Assembly (NCBI GenBank): GCA_024362935.1
Contig: JANCRA010000006.1
Location: 37,751,924 to 37,815,923 of the forward strand
Origin: Setophaga petechia
Lineage: Eukaryota > Chordata > Aves > Passeriformes > Parulidae
DNA: 64,000 bases
Reading direction: 5' to 3'
Shown here: piece after piece, positions 22,886 to 36,611 of the stretch
Position numbering within the stretch: position 1 is the stretch's first letter
Layout of the letters: each line of letters begins with the position of its first letter
Notes under the pieces: generated by a model
The model's input: the letters and a program-made list of their open reading frames with translations, nothing else
Databases searched by the model: none
Told to the model about the DNA's origin: nothing
Translations under genes and position numbers: made by a program

Positions 22886-25800
22886 GTGGGAAAGTACTGT
22901 TTTCTAGCACTTTGCAAGCTGCTAACACAATCCCAGTGCTGTGTAGCAATTAGCTGTTCAGTGCACTGCAGTAAGTGTTTCTTGTCACCTATATCTCAGC
23001 AAAAAGCTTTATCACGATGTCTCGCAAGGAGAAAACCTTCCTGCTCACTAAACATTTCCTATCGTGTTCTAGAAGTTGCACAGAGGGCTGCAGTGTGTTT
23101 TGCAGCAAGAAAAAGAAAGTTGTCTAAGACGCCTTCCTTTCAAGTATTAATGTGAAGGGAAAGGCAAGAGAGTGGGAAAGTACTGTTTTCTATCACTTTG
23201 AGAGCTGCTAACACAATCCCAGTGCTGTGTACCAATTAACTTGTCACTGCACTGCAGTAAGTGTTTCTTGTCACCTACATCTAAGCAAATAGCTTTTTCA
23301 CTATGTCTCCCAAGGAGAAAACCTTCCTGCTCACTAAACATCTCCTATCGTGTTCTAGAAGTTGCACAGAGGGCTGCAGTGAGTTCTGTAACAAGAAAAA
23401 GAAAGTTGTCTAAGACGCCTTCCTTTCAAGTATTAATGTGAAGGGAAAGGCAAGAGAGTGGGAAAGTACTGTTTTCTAGCACTTTGCAAGCTGCTAACAC
23501 AATCGCAGTGCTGTGTAGCAATTAGCTTCTCAGTGCACGGCAGTAAGTGTTTCTTGATACCTACATCTGAGCAAATAGCTTTTTCACTATGTCTCGCATG
23601 GGGAAAACGTTGCTGCTCACTAAACAACTTCCATCGTGTTGTAGAAGTTGCACAGAGGGCTGCAGTGTGTTTTGCAAAATATAAAAGAAAGTTGTCTAAG
23701 ACGCCTTCCATTCAAGTATTAATGTGAAGGGAAAGGCAAGAGAGTGGGAAAGTACTGTTTTCTAGCACTTTGCAAGCTGCTGACACAATCGCAGTTCTGT
23801 GTAGAAATTAGCTGTTCAGTGCACTGCAGTAAGTGTTTCTTGCCACCTATATCTAAGCAAAAAGCTTTTTCACTATGTCTCGCAAGGAGAAAACCTTCCT
23901 GCTCACTAAACATTTCCTATCGTGTTGTAGAAGTTGCACAGAGGGCTGCAGTGTGTTTTGCAGCAAGAAAAAGAAAGTTGTTTAAGACGCCTTCCTTTCA
24001 AGTATTAATGTGAAGGGAAAGACAAGAGAGTGGGAAAGTACTGTTTTCTAGCACTTTGCAAGCTGCTAACCCAGTACTAGTGCTGTGTAGCAGTTAGCTG
24101 TTCAGTGCACTGCAGTAAGTGTTTCTTGTCACCTACATCTAAGCAAATAGCTTTTTCACTATGTCTCGCAAGGAGAAAACCTTCCTGCTCACTAAACAAC
24201 TTCCATCGTGTTGTAGATGTTGCACAGAGGGCTTAAGAGTGTTCTCTAACAAGAAAAAGAAAGTTGTCTAAGACGCCTTCCTTTCAAGTATTAATGTGAA
24301 GGGAAAGGCAAGAGAGTGGGAAAGTACTGTTTTCTAGCACTTTGCAAGCTGCTAACACAATCCCAGTTTTGTGTAGTAATTAGCTTTTCAGTGCACTGCA
24401 GTAAGTGTTTCTTGTCACCTACATCTAAGCAAATACCTTTTTCACTCTGTCTAGCAAGGAGAAAACCTTCTTGCTCACTAAACATTTCCTATCATGTTCT
24501 AGAAGTTGCACAGAGGGCTGCAGTGTGTTTTGCAGCAAGAAAAAGAAAGTTGTCTAAGACGCCTTCCTTTCAAGTATTAATGTGAAGGGAAAGGCAAGAG
24601 AGTGGGAAAGTACTGTTTTCTAGCACTTTGAGAGCTGCTAACACAATCCCAGTGCTGTGTACCAATTAACTTGTCACTGCACTGCAGTAAGTGTTTCTTG
24701 TCACCTACATCTAAGCAAATAGCTTTTTCACTATGTCTCCCAAGGAGAAAACCTTCCTGCTCACTAAACATCTCCTATCGTGTTCTAGAAGTTGCACAGA
24801 GGGCTGCAGTGAGTTCTGTAACAAGAAAAAGAAAGTTGTCTAAGACGCCTTCCTTTCAAGTATTAATGTGTAGGGAAAGGCAAGAGAGTGGGAAAGTACT
24901 GTTTTCTAGCACTTTGCAAGCTGCTAACACAATCGCAGTGCTGTGTAGCAATTAGCTTGTCAGTGCAGGGCAGTAAGTTTTTCTTGATACCTACATCTGA
25001 GCAAATAGCTTTTTCACTATGTCTCGCATGGGGAAAACGTTGCTGCTCACTAAACAACTTCCATCGTGTTGTAGAAGTTTCACAGAGGGCTGCAGTGTGT
25101 TTTGCAAAATATAAAAGAATGTTGTCTAAGACGCCTTCCTTTCAAGTATTAATGTGAAGGGAAAGGCAAGAGAGTGGGAAAGTACTGTTTTCTAGCACTT
25201 TGCAAGCTGCTGACACAATCGCAGTTTTGTGTAGCAATTAGCTGTTCGGTGCACTGCAGTAAGTGTTTCTTGCCACCTATATCTAAGCAAAAAGCTTTTT
25301 CAATATGTCTCGCAAGGAGAAAACCTTCCTGCTCACTAAACATTTCCTATCGTGTTGTAGAAGTTGCACAGAGGGCTGCAGTGTGTTTTGCAGCAAGAAA
25401 AAGAAAGTTGTCTAAGACGCCTTCCTTTCAAGTATTAATGTGAAGGGAAAGGCAAGAGAGTGGGAAAGTACTGTTTTCTATCACTTTGAGAGCTGCTAAC
25501 ACAGTACTAGTGCTGTGTAGCAGTTAGCTGTTCAGTGCACTGCAGTAAGTGTTTCTTGTCACCTACATCTAAGCAAATAGCTTTTTCACTATGTCTCGCA
25601 AGGAGAAAACCTTCCTGCTCACTAAACAACTTCCAACGTGTTGTAGATGTTGCACAGAGGGCTTCAGAGTGTTCTCTAACAAGAAAAAGAAAGTTGTCTA
25701 AGACGCCTTCCTTTCAAGTATTAATGTGAATGGAAAGGCGAGAGAGTGGGAAAGTACTGTTTTCTAGCACTTTGCAGGCTGCTAACACAATTGCAGTGCT

Positions 25801-27359
25801 GTGTAGCAGTTAGCTTTTCAGTGCACTGCAGTAAGTGTTTCTTGTCACCTACATCTAAGCAAATAGCTTTATCACTCTGTCTAGCAAGGAGAAAACCTTC
25901 TTGCTCACTAAACATTTCCTATCATGTTCTAGAAGTTGCACAGAGGGCTGCAGTGTGTTTTGCAGCAAGAAAAAGAAAGTTGTCTAAGACGCCTTCCTTT
26001 CAAGTATTAATGTGAAGGGAAAGGCAAGAGAGTGGGAAAGTACTGTTTTCTAGCACTTTGAGAGCTGCTAACACAATCCCAGTGCTGTGTACCAATTAAC
26101 TTGTCACTGCACTGCAGTAAGGGTTTCTTGTCACCTGCATCTAAGCAAATAGCTTTTTCACTATGTCTCGCATGGAGAAAACCTTCCGGCTCACTAAACA
26201 TTTCCTATCGTGTTCTAGAAGTTGCACAGAGGGCTGCAGGGTGTTCTGTAACAAGAAAAAGAAAGTTGTCTAAGACGCCTTCCTTTCAAGTATTAATGTG
26301 AAGGGAAAGGCAAGAGAGTGGGAAAGTACTGTTTTCTAGCACTTTGCAAGCTGCTAACACAATCCCAGTTTTGTGTAGCAATTAGCTTTTCAGTGCACTG
26401 CAGTAAGTGTTTCTTGTCACCTACATCTAAGCAAATAGCTTTTTCACTATGTCTCGCAAGGAGAAAACCTTCATGCTCACTAAACAACTTCCATCGTGTT
26501 GTAGAAGTTGCACAGAGGGCTGCAGTGTGTTTTGCAAAATGTAAAAGAAAGTTGTCTAAGACGCCTTCCTTTCAAGTATTAATGTGAAGGGAAAGGCAAG
26601 AGAGTGGGAAAGTACTGTTTTCTAGCACTTTGCAAGCTGCTAACACAATCCCAGTGCTGTGTAGCAATTAGCTGTTCAGTGCACTGCAGTAAGTGTTTCT
26701 TGTCACCTATATCTCAGCAAAAAGCTTTATCACGATGTCTCGCAAGGAGAAAACCTTCCTGCTCACTAAACATTTCCTATCGTGTTCTAGAAGTTGCACA
26801 GAGGGCTGCAGTGTGTTTTGCAGCAAGAAAAAGAAAGTTGTCTAAGACGCCTTCCTTTCAAGTATTAATGTGAAGGGAAAGGCAAGAGAGTGGGAAAGTA
26901 CTGTTTTCTATCACTTTGAGAGCTGCTAACACAATCCCAGTGCTGTGTACCAATTAACTTGTCACTGCACTGCAGTAAGTGTTTCTTGTCACCTACATCT
27001 AAGCAAATAGCTTTTTCACTATGTCTCCCAAGGAGAAAACCTTCCTGCTCACTAAACATCTCCTATCGTGTTCTAGAAGTTGCACAGAGGGCTGCAGTGA
27101 GTTCTGTAACAAGAAAAAGAAAGTTGTCTAAGACGCCTTCCTTTCAAGTATTAATGTGAAGGGAAAGGCAAGAGAGTGGGAAAGTACTGTTTTCTAGCAC
27201 TTTGCAAGCTGCTAACACAATCCCAGTGCTGTGTAGCAATTAGCTTGTCAGTGCACTGCAGTAAGTGTTTCTTGTCACCTATATCTCAGCAAAAAGCTTT
27301 ATCACGATGTCTCGCAAGGAGAAAACCTTCCTGCTCACTAAACATTTCCTATCGTGTTG
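22819..27359. repeat. Mixed segment B C A J I K C A J I D F K B C B
   Basis: Sixteen monomers without a strict period. K denotes monomers with CAGTTTTGTGTAG (24316, 26318). The run 24602-26603 (C A J I D F K) reappears around 38328-40328, and both copies share GTGCAGGGCAG in the A monomer. The I monomer at 24030 has AACCCAGTACTAG and GGCTTAAGAG, both private. The segment ends in a B monomer whose left part carries the A-like TTAGCTTGTCAGTG. Confidence 0.75.
23172..23457. repeat. Subtype C monomer (example)
   Basis: Recognised by TATCACTTTGAGAGCTGC near the start, GTACCAATTAACTTGTCAC in the middle, CTCCCAAGG and GCAGTGAGTTCTG. The TTTGAGAG change puts a TGA into the frame that is open in most other subtypes. 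C also carries the palindrome TTCTAGAA. Variants with CTAGCACTTTGAGAG (24602, 28320, 32610, 36898, 38328, 50339) form a coherent sub-lineage that always precedes an A monomer and then J. Confidence 0.85.
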
Positions 27360-27461
27360 TAGAAGTTGCACAGAGGGCTGCAGTGTGTTTTGCAGCAAGA
27401 AAAAGAAAGTTGTCTAAGACGCCTTCCTTTCAAGTATTAATGTGAAGGGAAAGGCAAGAGA

Positions 27462-27747
27462 GTGGGAAAGTACTGTTTTCTATCACTTTGAGAGCTGCTA
27501 ACACAATCCCAGTGCTGTGTACCAATTAACTTGTCACTGCACTGCAGTAAGTGTTTCTTGTCACCTACATCTAAGCAAATAGCTTTTTCACTATGTCTCC
27601 CAAGGAGAAAACCTTCCTGCTCACTAAACATCTCCTATCGTGTTGTAGAAGTTGCACAGAGGGCTGCAGTGTGTTTTGCAGCAAGAAAAAGAAAGTTGTT
27701 TAAGACGCCTTCCTTTCAAGTATTAATGTGAAGGGAAAGACAAGAGA
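27462..27747. repeat. C/J hybrid monomer that opens the 15-monomer unit
   Basis: Left half C (TATCACTTTGAGAGC, CTCCCAAGG), right half J or B type (GTTGTAGAAG, CAGCAAGAAAAAG) ending GTTGTTTAAGACG, followed by I. The full order C A J I elsewhere (for example 23172-24315) implies that about two monomers were lost when the hybrid formed. The GTTGTTTAAG tail is shared with the J monomer at 23744, which points to that lineage as the right-hand parent. Copies are at 31752 and 36042. Confidence 0.75.
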
Positions 27748-28033
27748 GTGGGAAAGTACTGTTTTCTAGCACTTTGCAAGCTGCTAACACAGTACTAGTG
27801 CTGTGTAGCAGTTAGCTGTTCAGTGCACTGCAGTAAGTGTTTCTTGTCACCTACATCTAAGCAAATAGCTTTTTCACTATGTCTCGCAAGGAGAAAACCT
27901 TCCTGCTCACTAAACAACTTCCATCGTGTTGTAGATGTTGCACAGAGGGCTTCAGAGTGTTCTCTAACAAGAAAAAGAAAGTTGTCTAAGACGCCTTCCT
28001 TTCAAGTATTAATGTGAAGGGAAAGGCAAGAGA
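27748..28033. repeat. Subtype I monomer (example)
   Basis: Marked by AACACAGTACTAGTGCTG and by GTAGATGTTGCACAGAGGGC followed by TTCAGAGTGTTCTC. The left half adds an extra AGTACT string to the one near the monomer start. I follows J in 12 of 14 cases. A related older form with an AGAGAGGGCTGCAGAG right half occurs at 9454, 13167, 20316 and 54055. Confidence 0.85.
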
Positions 28034-31000
28034 GTGGGAAAGTACTGTTTTCTAGCACTTTGCAAGCTGCTAACGCAATTGCAGTGCTGTGTAGCAGTTA
28101 GCTTTTCAGTGCACTGCAGTAAGTGTTTCTTGTCACCTACATCTAAGCAAATAGCTTTATCACTCTGTCTAGCAAGGAGAAAACCTTCCTGCTCACTAAA
28201 CATTTCCTATCATGTTCTAGAAGTTGCACAGAGGGCTGCAGTGTGTTTTGCAGCAAGAAAAAGAAAGTTGTCTAAGACGCCTTCCTTTCAAGTATTAATG
28301 TGAAGGGAAAGGCAAGAGAGTGGGAAAGTACTGTTTTCTAGCACTTTGAGAGCTGCTAACACAATCCCAGTGCTGTGTACCAATTAACTTGTCACTGCAC
28401 TGCAGTAAGTGTTTCTTGTCACCTACATCTAAGCAAATAGCTTTTTCACTATGTCTCCCAAGGAGAAAACCTTCCTGCTCACTAAACATCTCCTATCGTG
28501 TTCTAGAAGTTGCACAGAGGGCAGCAGTGAGTTCTGTAACAAGAAAAAGAAAGTTGTCTAAGACGCCTTCCTTTCAAGTATTAATGTGTAGGGAAAGGCA
28601 AGAGAGTGGGAAAGTACTGTTTTCTAGCACTTTGCAAGCTGCTAACACAATCGCAGTGCTGTGTAGCAATTAGCTTGTCAGTGCACGGCAGTAAGTTTTT
28701 CTTGATACCTACATCTGAGCAAATAGCTTTTTCACTATGTCTCGCATGGGGAAAACGTTGCTGCTCACTAAACAACTTCCATCGTGTTGTAGAAGTTTCA
28801 CAGAGGGCTGCAGTGTGTTTTGCAAAATATAAAAGAATGTTGTCTAAGACGCCTTCCTTTCAAGTATTAATGTGAAGGGAAAGGCAAGAGAGTGGGAAAG
28901 TACTGTTTTCTAGCACTTTGCAAGCTGCTGACACAATCGCAGTTTTGTGGAGCAATTAGCTGTTCGGTGCACTGCAGTAAGTGTTTCTTGCCACCTATAT
29001 CTAAGCAAAAAGCTTTTTCAATATGTCTCGCAAGGAGAAAACCTTCCTGCTCACTAAACATTTCCTATCGTGTTGTAGAAGTTGCACAGAGGGCTGCAGT
29101 GTGTTTTGCAGCAAGAAAAAGAAAGTTGTCTAAGACGCCTTCCTTTCAAGTATTAATGTGAAGGGAAAGGCAAGAGAGTGGGAAAGTACTGTTTTCTATC
29201 ACTTTGAGAGCTGCTAACACAGTACTAGTGCTGTGTAGCAGTTAGCTGTTCAGTGCACTGCAGTAAGTGTTTCTTGTCACCTACATCTAAGCAAATAGCT
29301 TTTTCACTATGTCTCGCAAGGAGAAAACCTTCCTGCTCACTAAACAACTTCCAACGTGTTGTAGATGTTGCACAGAGGGCTTCAGAGTGTTCTCTAACAA
29401 GAAAAAGAAAGTTGTCTAAGACGCCTTCCTTTCAAGTATTAATGTGAATGGAAAGGCGAGAGAGTGGGAAAGTACTGTTTTCTAGCACTTTGCAGGCTGC
29501 TAACACAATTGCAGTGCTGTGTAGCAGTTAGCTTTTCAGTGCACTGCAGTAAGTGTTTCTTGTCACCTACATCTAAGCAAATAGCTTTATCACTCTGTCT
29601 AGCAAGGAGAAAACCTTCTTGCTCACTAAACATTTCCTATCATGTTCTAGAAGTTGCACAGAGGGCTGCAGTGTGTTTTGCAGCAAGAAAAAGAAAGTTG
29701 TCTAAGACGCCTTCCTTTCAAGTATTAATGTGAAGGGAAAGGCAAGAGAGTGGGAAAGTACTGTTTTCTATCACTTTGAGAGCTGCTAACACAATCCCAG
29801 TGCTGTGTACCAATTAACTTGTCACTGCACTGCAGTAAGTGTTTCTTGTCACCTACATCTAAGCAAATAGCTTTTTCACTCTGTCTCGCAAGGAGAAAAC
29901 CTTCCTGCTCACTAAACATCTCCTATCGTGTTCTAGAAGTTGCACAGAGGGCTGCAGTGTGTTCTGTAACAAGAAAAAGAAAGTTGTCTAAGACGCCTTC
30001 CTTTCAAGTATTAATGTGAAGGGAAAGGCAAGAGAGTGGGAAAGTACTGTTTTCTAGCACTTTGCAAGCTGCTAACACAATCGCAGTGCTGTGTAGCAAT
30101 TAGCTTGTCAGTGCACGGCAGTAAGTGTTTCTTGATACCTACATCTGAGCAAATAGCTTTTTCACTTTGTCTCGCAAGGGGAAAACGTTGCTGCTCACTA
30201 AACAACTTCCATCGTGTTGTAGAAGTTGCACAGAGGGCTGCAGTGTGTTTTGCAAAATATAAAACAAAGTTGTCTAAGACGCCTTCCTTTCAAGTATTAA
30301 TGTGAAGGGAAAGGCAAGAGAGTGGGAAAGTACTGTTTTCTAGCACTTTGCAGGCTGCTAACACAATCGCAGTGCTGTGTAGCAGTTAGCTTTTCAGTGC
30401 ACTGCAGTAAGAGTTTCTTGTCACCTACATCTAAGCAAATAGCTTTATCACTCTGTCTAGCAAGGAGAAAACCTTCTTGCTCACTAAACATTTCCTATCG
30501 TGTTCTAGAAGTTGCACAGAGGGCTGCAGTGTGTTTTGCAGCAAGAAAAAAAAAATTGTCTAAGACGCCTTCCTTTCAAGTATTAATGTGAAGGGAAAGG
30601 CAAGAGAGTGGGAAAGTATTGTTTACTAGCACTTTGAGAGCTGCTAACACAATCCCAGTGCTGTGTACCAATTAACTTGTCACTGCGCTGCAGTAAGGGT
30701 TTCTTGTCACCTGCATCTAAGCAAATAGCTTTTTCACTATGTTTCGCAAGGAGAAAACCTTCCGGCTCACTAAACATTTCCTATCGTGTTCTAGAAGTTG
30801 CACAGAGGGCTGCAGGGTGTTCTGTAACAAGAAAAAGAAAGTTGTCTAAGACGCCTTCCTTTCAAGTATTAATGTGAAGGGAAAGGCAAGAGAGTGGGAA
30901 AGTACTGTTTTCTAGCACTTTGCAGGCTGCTAACACAATCGCAGTCCTGTGTAACAGTTAGCTGTTCAGTGCACTGCAGTAAGTGTTTCTTGTCACCTAC

Positions 31001-34000
31001 ATCTAAGCAAATAGCTTTATCACTATATCTCGCAAGGAGAAAACCTTCTTGCTCACTAAACATCTCCTATCGTGTTCTAGGAGTTGCACAGAGGGCTGCA
31101 GTGTGTTCTGTAACAAGAAAAAGAAAGTTGTCTAAGACGCCTTCCTTTCAAGTATTAATGTGAAGGGAAAGGCAAGAGAGTGGGAAAGTACTGTTTTCTA
31201 GCACTTTGCAAGCTGCTAACACAATCGCAGTGCTGTGTAGCAATTAGCTTGTCAGTGCACGGCAGTAAGTGTTTCTTGATACCTACATCTGAGCAAATAG
31301 CTTTTTGACTTTGTCTCGCAAGGGGAAAACGTTGCTTCTCACTAAACAACTTCCATCGTGTTGTAGAAGTTGCACAGAGGGCTGCAGTGTGTTTTGCAGC
31401 AAGAAAAAGAAAGTTGTCTAAGACGCCTTCCTTTCAAGTATTAATGTGAAGGGAAAGGCAAGAGAGTGGGAAAGTACTGTTTTCTAGCACTTTGCAAGCT
31501 GCTAACACAATCCCAGTGCTGTGTAGCAATTAGCTGTTCAGTGCACTGCAGTAAGTGTTTCTTGTCACCTATATCTCAGCAAAAAGCTTTATCACGATGT
31601 CTCGCAAGGAGAAAACCTTCCTGCTCACTAAACATTTCCTATCGTGTTCTAGAAGTTGCACAGAGGGCTGCAGTGTGTTTTGCAGCAAGAAAAAGAAAGT
31701 TGTCTAAGACGCCTTCCTTTCAAGTATTAATGTGAAGGGAAAGGCAAGAGAGTGGGAAAGTACTGTTTTCTATCACTTTGAGAGCTGCTAACACAATCCC
31801 AGTGCTGTGTACCAATTAACTTGTCACTGCACTGCAGTAAGTGTTTCTTGTCACCTACATCTAAGCAAATAGCTTTTTCACTATGTCTCGCAAGGAGAAA
31901 ACCTTCCTGCTCACTAAACATCTCCTATCGTGTTGTAGAAGTTGCACAGAGGGCTGCAGTGTGTTTTGCAGCAAGAAAAAGAAAGTTGTTTAAGACGCCT
32001 TCCTTTCAAGTATTAATGTGAAGGGAAAGACAAGAGAGTGGGAAAGTACTGTTTTCTAGGACTTTGCAAGCTGCTAACACAGTACTAGTGCTGTGTAGCA
32101 GTTAGCTGTTCAGTGCACTGCAGTAAGTGTTTCTTGTCACCTACATCTAAGCAAATAGCTTTTTCACTATGTCTCGCAAGGAGAAAACCTTCCTGCTCAC
32201 TAAACAACTTCCATCGTGTTGTAGATGTTGCACAGAGGGCTTCAGAGTGTTCTCTAACAAGAAAAAGAAAGTTGTCTAAGACGCCTTCCTTTCAAGTATT
32301 AATGTGAAGGGAAAGGCAAGAGAGTGGGAAAGTACTGTTTTCTAGCACTTTGCAGGCTGCTAACGCAATTGCAGTGCTGTGTAGCAGTTAGCTTTTCAGT
32401 GCACTGCAGTAAGTGTTTCTTGTCACCTACATCTAAGCAAATAGCTTTATCACTCTGTCTAGCAAGGAGAAAACCTTCCTGCTCACTAAACATTTCCTAT
32501 CATGTTCTAGAAGTTGCACAGAGGGCTGCAGTGTGTTTTGCAGCAAGAAAAAGAAAGTTGTCTAAGACGCCTTCCTTTCAAGTATTAATGTGAAGGGAAA
32601 GGCAAGAGAGTGGGAAAGTACTGTTTTCTAGCACTTTGAGAGCTGCTAACACAATCCCAGTGCTGTGTACCAATTAACTTGTCACTGCACTGCAGTAAGT
32701 GTTTCTTGTCACCTACATCTAAGCAAATAGCTTTTTCACTATGTCTCCCAAGGAGAAAACCTTCCTGCTCACTAAACATCTCCTATCGTGTTCTAGAAGT
32801 TGCACAGAGGGCAGCAGTGAGTTCTGTAACAAGAAAAAGAAAGTTGTCTAAGACGCCTTCCTTTCAAGTATTAATGTGTAGGGAAAGGCAAGAGAGTGGG
32901 AAAGTACTGTTTTCTAGCACTTTGCAAGCTGCTAACACAATCGCAGTGCTGTGTAGCAATTAGCTTGTCAGTGCACGGCAGTAAGTTTTTCTTGATACCT
33001 ACATCTGAGCAAATAGCTTTTTCACTATGTCTCGCATGGGGAAAACGTTGCTGCTCACTAAACAACTTCCATCGTGTTGTAGAAGTTTCACAGAGGGCTG
33101 CAGTGTGTTTTGCAAAATATAAAAGAATGTTGTCTAAGACGCCTTCCTTTCAAGTATTAATGTGAAGGGAAAGGCAAGAGAGTGGGAAAGTACTGTTTTC
33201 TAGCACTTTGCAAGCTGCTGACACAATCGCAGTTTTGTGGAGCAATTAGCTGTTCGGTGCACTGCAGTAAGTGTTTCTTGCCACCTATATCTAAGCAAAA
33301 AGCTTTTTCAATATGTCTCGCAAGGAGAAAACCTTCCTGCTCACTAAACATTTCCTATCGTGTTGTAGAAGTTGCACAGAGGGCTGCAGTGTGTTTTGCA
33401 GCAAGAAAAAGAAAGTTGTCTAAGACGCCTTCCTTTCAAGTATTAATGTGAAGGGAAAGGCAAGAGAGTGGGAAAGTACTGTTTTCTATCACTTTGAGAG
33501 CTGCTAACACAGTACTAGTGCTGTGTAGCAGTTAGCTGTTCAGTGCACTGCAGTAAGTGTTTCTTGTCACCTACATCTAAGCAAATAGCTTTTTCACTAT
33601 GTCTCGCAAGGAGAAAACCTTCCTGCTCACTAAACAACTTCCAACGTGTTGTAGATGTTGCACAGAGGGCTTCAGAGTGTTCTCTAACAAGAAAAAGAAA
33701 GTTGTCTAAGACGCCTTCCTTTCAAGTATTAATGTGAATGGAAAGGCGAGAGAGTGGGAAAGTACTGTTTTCTAGCACTTTGCAGGCTGCTAACACAATT
33801 GCAGTGCTGTGTAGCAGTTAGCTTTTCAGTGCACTGCAGTAAGTGTTTCTTGTCACCTACATCTAAGCAAATAGCTTTATCACTCTGTCTAGCAAGGAGA
33901 AAACCTTCTTGCTCACTAAACATTTCCTATCATGTTCTAGAAGTTGCACAGAGGGCTGCAGTGTGTTTTGCAGCAAGAAAAAGAAAGTTGTCTAAGACGC

Positions 34001-36327
34001 CTTCCTTTCAAGTATTAATGTGAAGGGAAAGGCAAGAGAGTGGGAAAGTACTGTTTTCTATCACTTTGAGAGCTGCTAACACAATCCCAGTGCTGTGTAC
34101 CAATTAACTTGTCACTGCACTGCAGTAAGTGTTTCTTGTCACCTACATCTAAGCAAATAGCTTTTTCACTCTGTCTCGCAAGGAGAAAACCTTCCTGCTC
34201 ACTAAACATCTCCTATCGTGTTCTAGAAGTTGCACAGAGGGCTGCAGTGTGTTCTGTAACAAGAAAAAGAAAGTTGTCTAAGACGCCTTCCTTTCAAGTA
34301 TTAATGTGAAGGGAAAGGCAAGAGAGTGGGAAAGTACTGTTTTCTAGCACTTTGCAAGCTGCTAACACAATCGCAGTGCTGTGTAGCAATTAGCTTGTCA
34401 GTGCACGGCAGTAAGTGTTTCTTGATACCTACATCTGAGCAAATAGCTTTTTCACTTTGTCTCGCAAGGGGAAAACGTTGCTGCTCACTAAACAACTTCC
34501 ATCGTGTTGTAGAAGTTGCACAGAGGGCTGCAGTGTGTTTTGCAAAATATAAAACAAAGTTGTCTAAGACGCCTTCCTTTCAAGTATTAATGTGAAGGGA
34601 AAGGCAAGAGAGTGGGAAAGTACTGTTTTCTAGCACTTTGCAGGCTGCTAACACAATCGCAGTGCTGTGTAGCAGTTAGCTTTTCAGTGCACTGCAGTAA
34701 GAGTTTCTTGTCACCTACATCTAAGCAAATAGCTTTATCACTCTGTCTAGCAAGGAGAAAACCTTCTTGCTCACTAAACATTTCCTATCGTGTTCTAGAA
34801 GTTGCACAGAGGGCTGCAGTGTGTTTTGCAGCAAGAAAAAAAAAATTGTCTAAGACGCCTTCCTTTCAAGTATTAATGTGAAGGGAAAGGCAAGAGAGTG
34901 GGAAAGTATTGTTTACTAGCACTTTGAGAGCTGCTAACACAATCCCAGTGCTGTGTACCAATTAACTTGTCACTGCGCTGCAGTAAGGGTTTCTTGTCAC
35001 CTGCATCTAAGCAAATAGCTTTTTCACTATGTTTCGCAAGGAGAAAACCTTCCGGCTCACTAAACATTTCCTATCGTGTTCTAGAAGTTGCACAGAGGGC
35101 TGCAGGGTGTTCTGTAACAAGAAAAAGAAAGTTGTCTAAGACGCCTTCCTTTCAAGTATTAATGTGAAGGGAAAGGCAAGAGAGTGGGAAAGTACTGTTT
35201 TCTAGCACTTTGCAGGCTGCTAACACAATCGCAGTCCTGTGTAACAGTTAGCTGTTCAGTGCACTGCAGTAAGTGTTTCTTGTCACCTACATCTAAGCAA
35301 ATAGCTTTATCACTATATCTCGCAAGGAGAAAACCTTCTTGCTCACTAAACATCTCCTATCGTGTTCTAGGAGTTGCACAGAGGGCTGCAGTGTGTTCTG
35401 TAACAAGAAAAAGAAAGTTGTCTAAGACGCCTACCTTTCAAGTATTAATGTGAAGGGAAAGGCAAGAGAGTGGGAAAGTACTGTTTTCTAGCACTTTGCA
35501 AGCTGCTAACACAATCGCAGTGCTGTGTAGCAATTAGCTTGTCAGTGCACGGCAGTAAGTGTTTCTTGATACCTACATCTGAGCAAATAGCTTTTTGACT
35601 TTGTCTCGCAAGGGGAAAACGTTGCTTCTCACTAAACAACTTCCATCGTGTTGTAGAAGTTGCACAGAGGGCTGCAGTGTGTTTTGCAGCAAGAAAAAGA
35701 AAGTTGTCTAAGACGCCTTCCTTTCAAGTATTAATGTGAAGGGAAAGGCAAGAGAGTGGGAAAGTACTGTTTTCTAGCACTTTGCAAGCTGCTAACACAA
35801 TCCCAGTGCTGTGTAGCAATTAGCTGTTCAGTGCACTGCAGTAAGTGTTTCTTGTCACCTATATCTCAGCAAAAAGCTTTATCACGATGTCTCGCAAGGA
35901 GAAAACCTTCCTGCTCACTAAACATTTCCTATCGTGTTCTAGAAGTTGCACAGAGGGCTGCAGTGTGTTTTGCAGCAAGAAAAAGAAAGTTGTCTAAGAC
36001 GCCTTCCTTTCAAGTATTAATGTGAAGGGAAAGGCAAGAGAGTGGGAAAGTACTGTTTTCTATCACTTTGAGAGCTGCTAACACAATCCCAGTGCTGTGT
36101 ACCAATTAACTTGTCACTGCACTGCAGTAAGTGTTTCTTGTCACCTACATCTAAGCAAATAGCTTTTTCACTATGTCTCCCAAGGAGAAAACCTTCCTGC
36201 TCACTAAACATCTCCTATCGTGTTGTAGAAGTTGCACAGAGGGCTGCAGTGTGTTTTGCAGCAAGAAAAAGAAAGTTGTTTAAGACGCCTTCCTTTCAAG
36301 TATTAATGTGAAGGGAAAGACAAGAGA

Positions 36328-36611
36328 GTGGGAAAGTACTGTTTTCTAGGACTTTGCAAGCTGCTAACACAGTACTAGTGCTGTGTAGCAGTTAGCTGTT
36401 CAGTGCACTGCAGTAAGTGTTTCTTGTCACCTACATCTAAGCAAATAGCTTTTTCACTATGTCTCGCAAGGAGACACTTCCTGCTCACTAAACAACTTCC
36501 ATCGTGTTGTAGATGTTGCACAGAGGGCTTCAGAGTGTTCTCTAACAAGAAAAAGAAAGTTGTCTAAGACGCCTTCCTTTCAAGTATTAATGTGAATGGA
36601 AAGGCGAGAGA
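36328..36611. repeat. I monomer with a two-base deletion
   Basis: GGAGAAAACCTTCCTG has become GGAGACACTTCCTG, giving 284 bp. The two related I monomers in the preceding units (27748 and 32038) are full length, so the change arose after the third partial unit was formed. Confidence 0.85.

Larger units (their letters stand above)
27360..36596. repeat. Tandem 15-monomer higher-order repeat, period 4,290 bp, about 2.15 copies
   Basis: Order per unit: C/J hybrid, I, D, C, A, J, I, D, C, A, E, F, G, A, B. Units start at 27462, 31752 and, partially, 36042. Only a few differences separate the units: CTCCCAAGG versus CTCGCAAGG near 27600/31890, 27770 C versus 32060 G, GCAAGCTG versus GCAGGCTG near 28064/32354, and 31143 T versus 35433 A. 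The third, partial unit has lost two bases near 36475. The left edge follows 27359 G versus 31649 C. The right edge is at 36597, where the D junction variant GAATGG begins. Confidence 0.9.
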
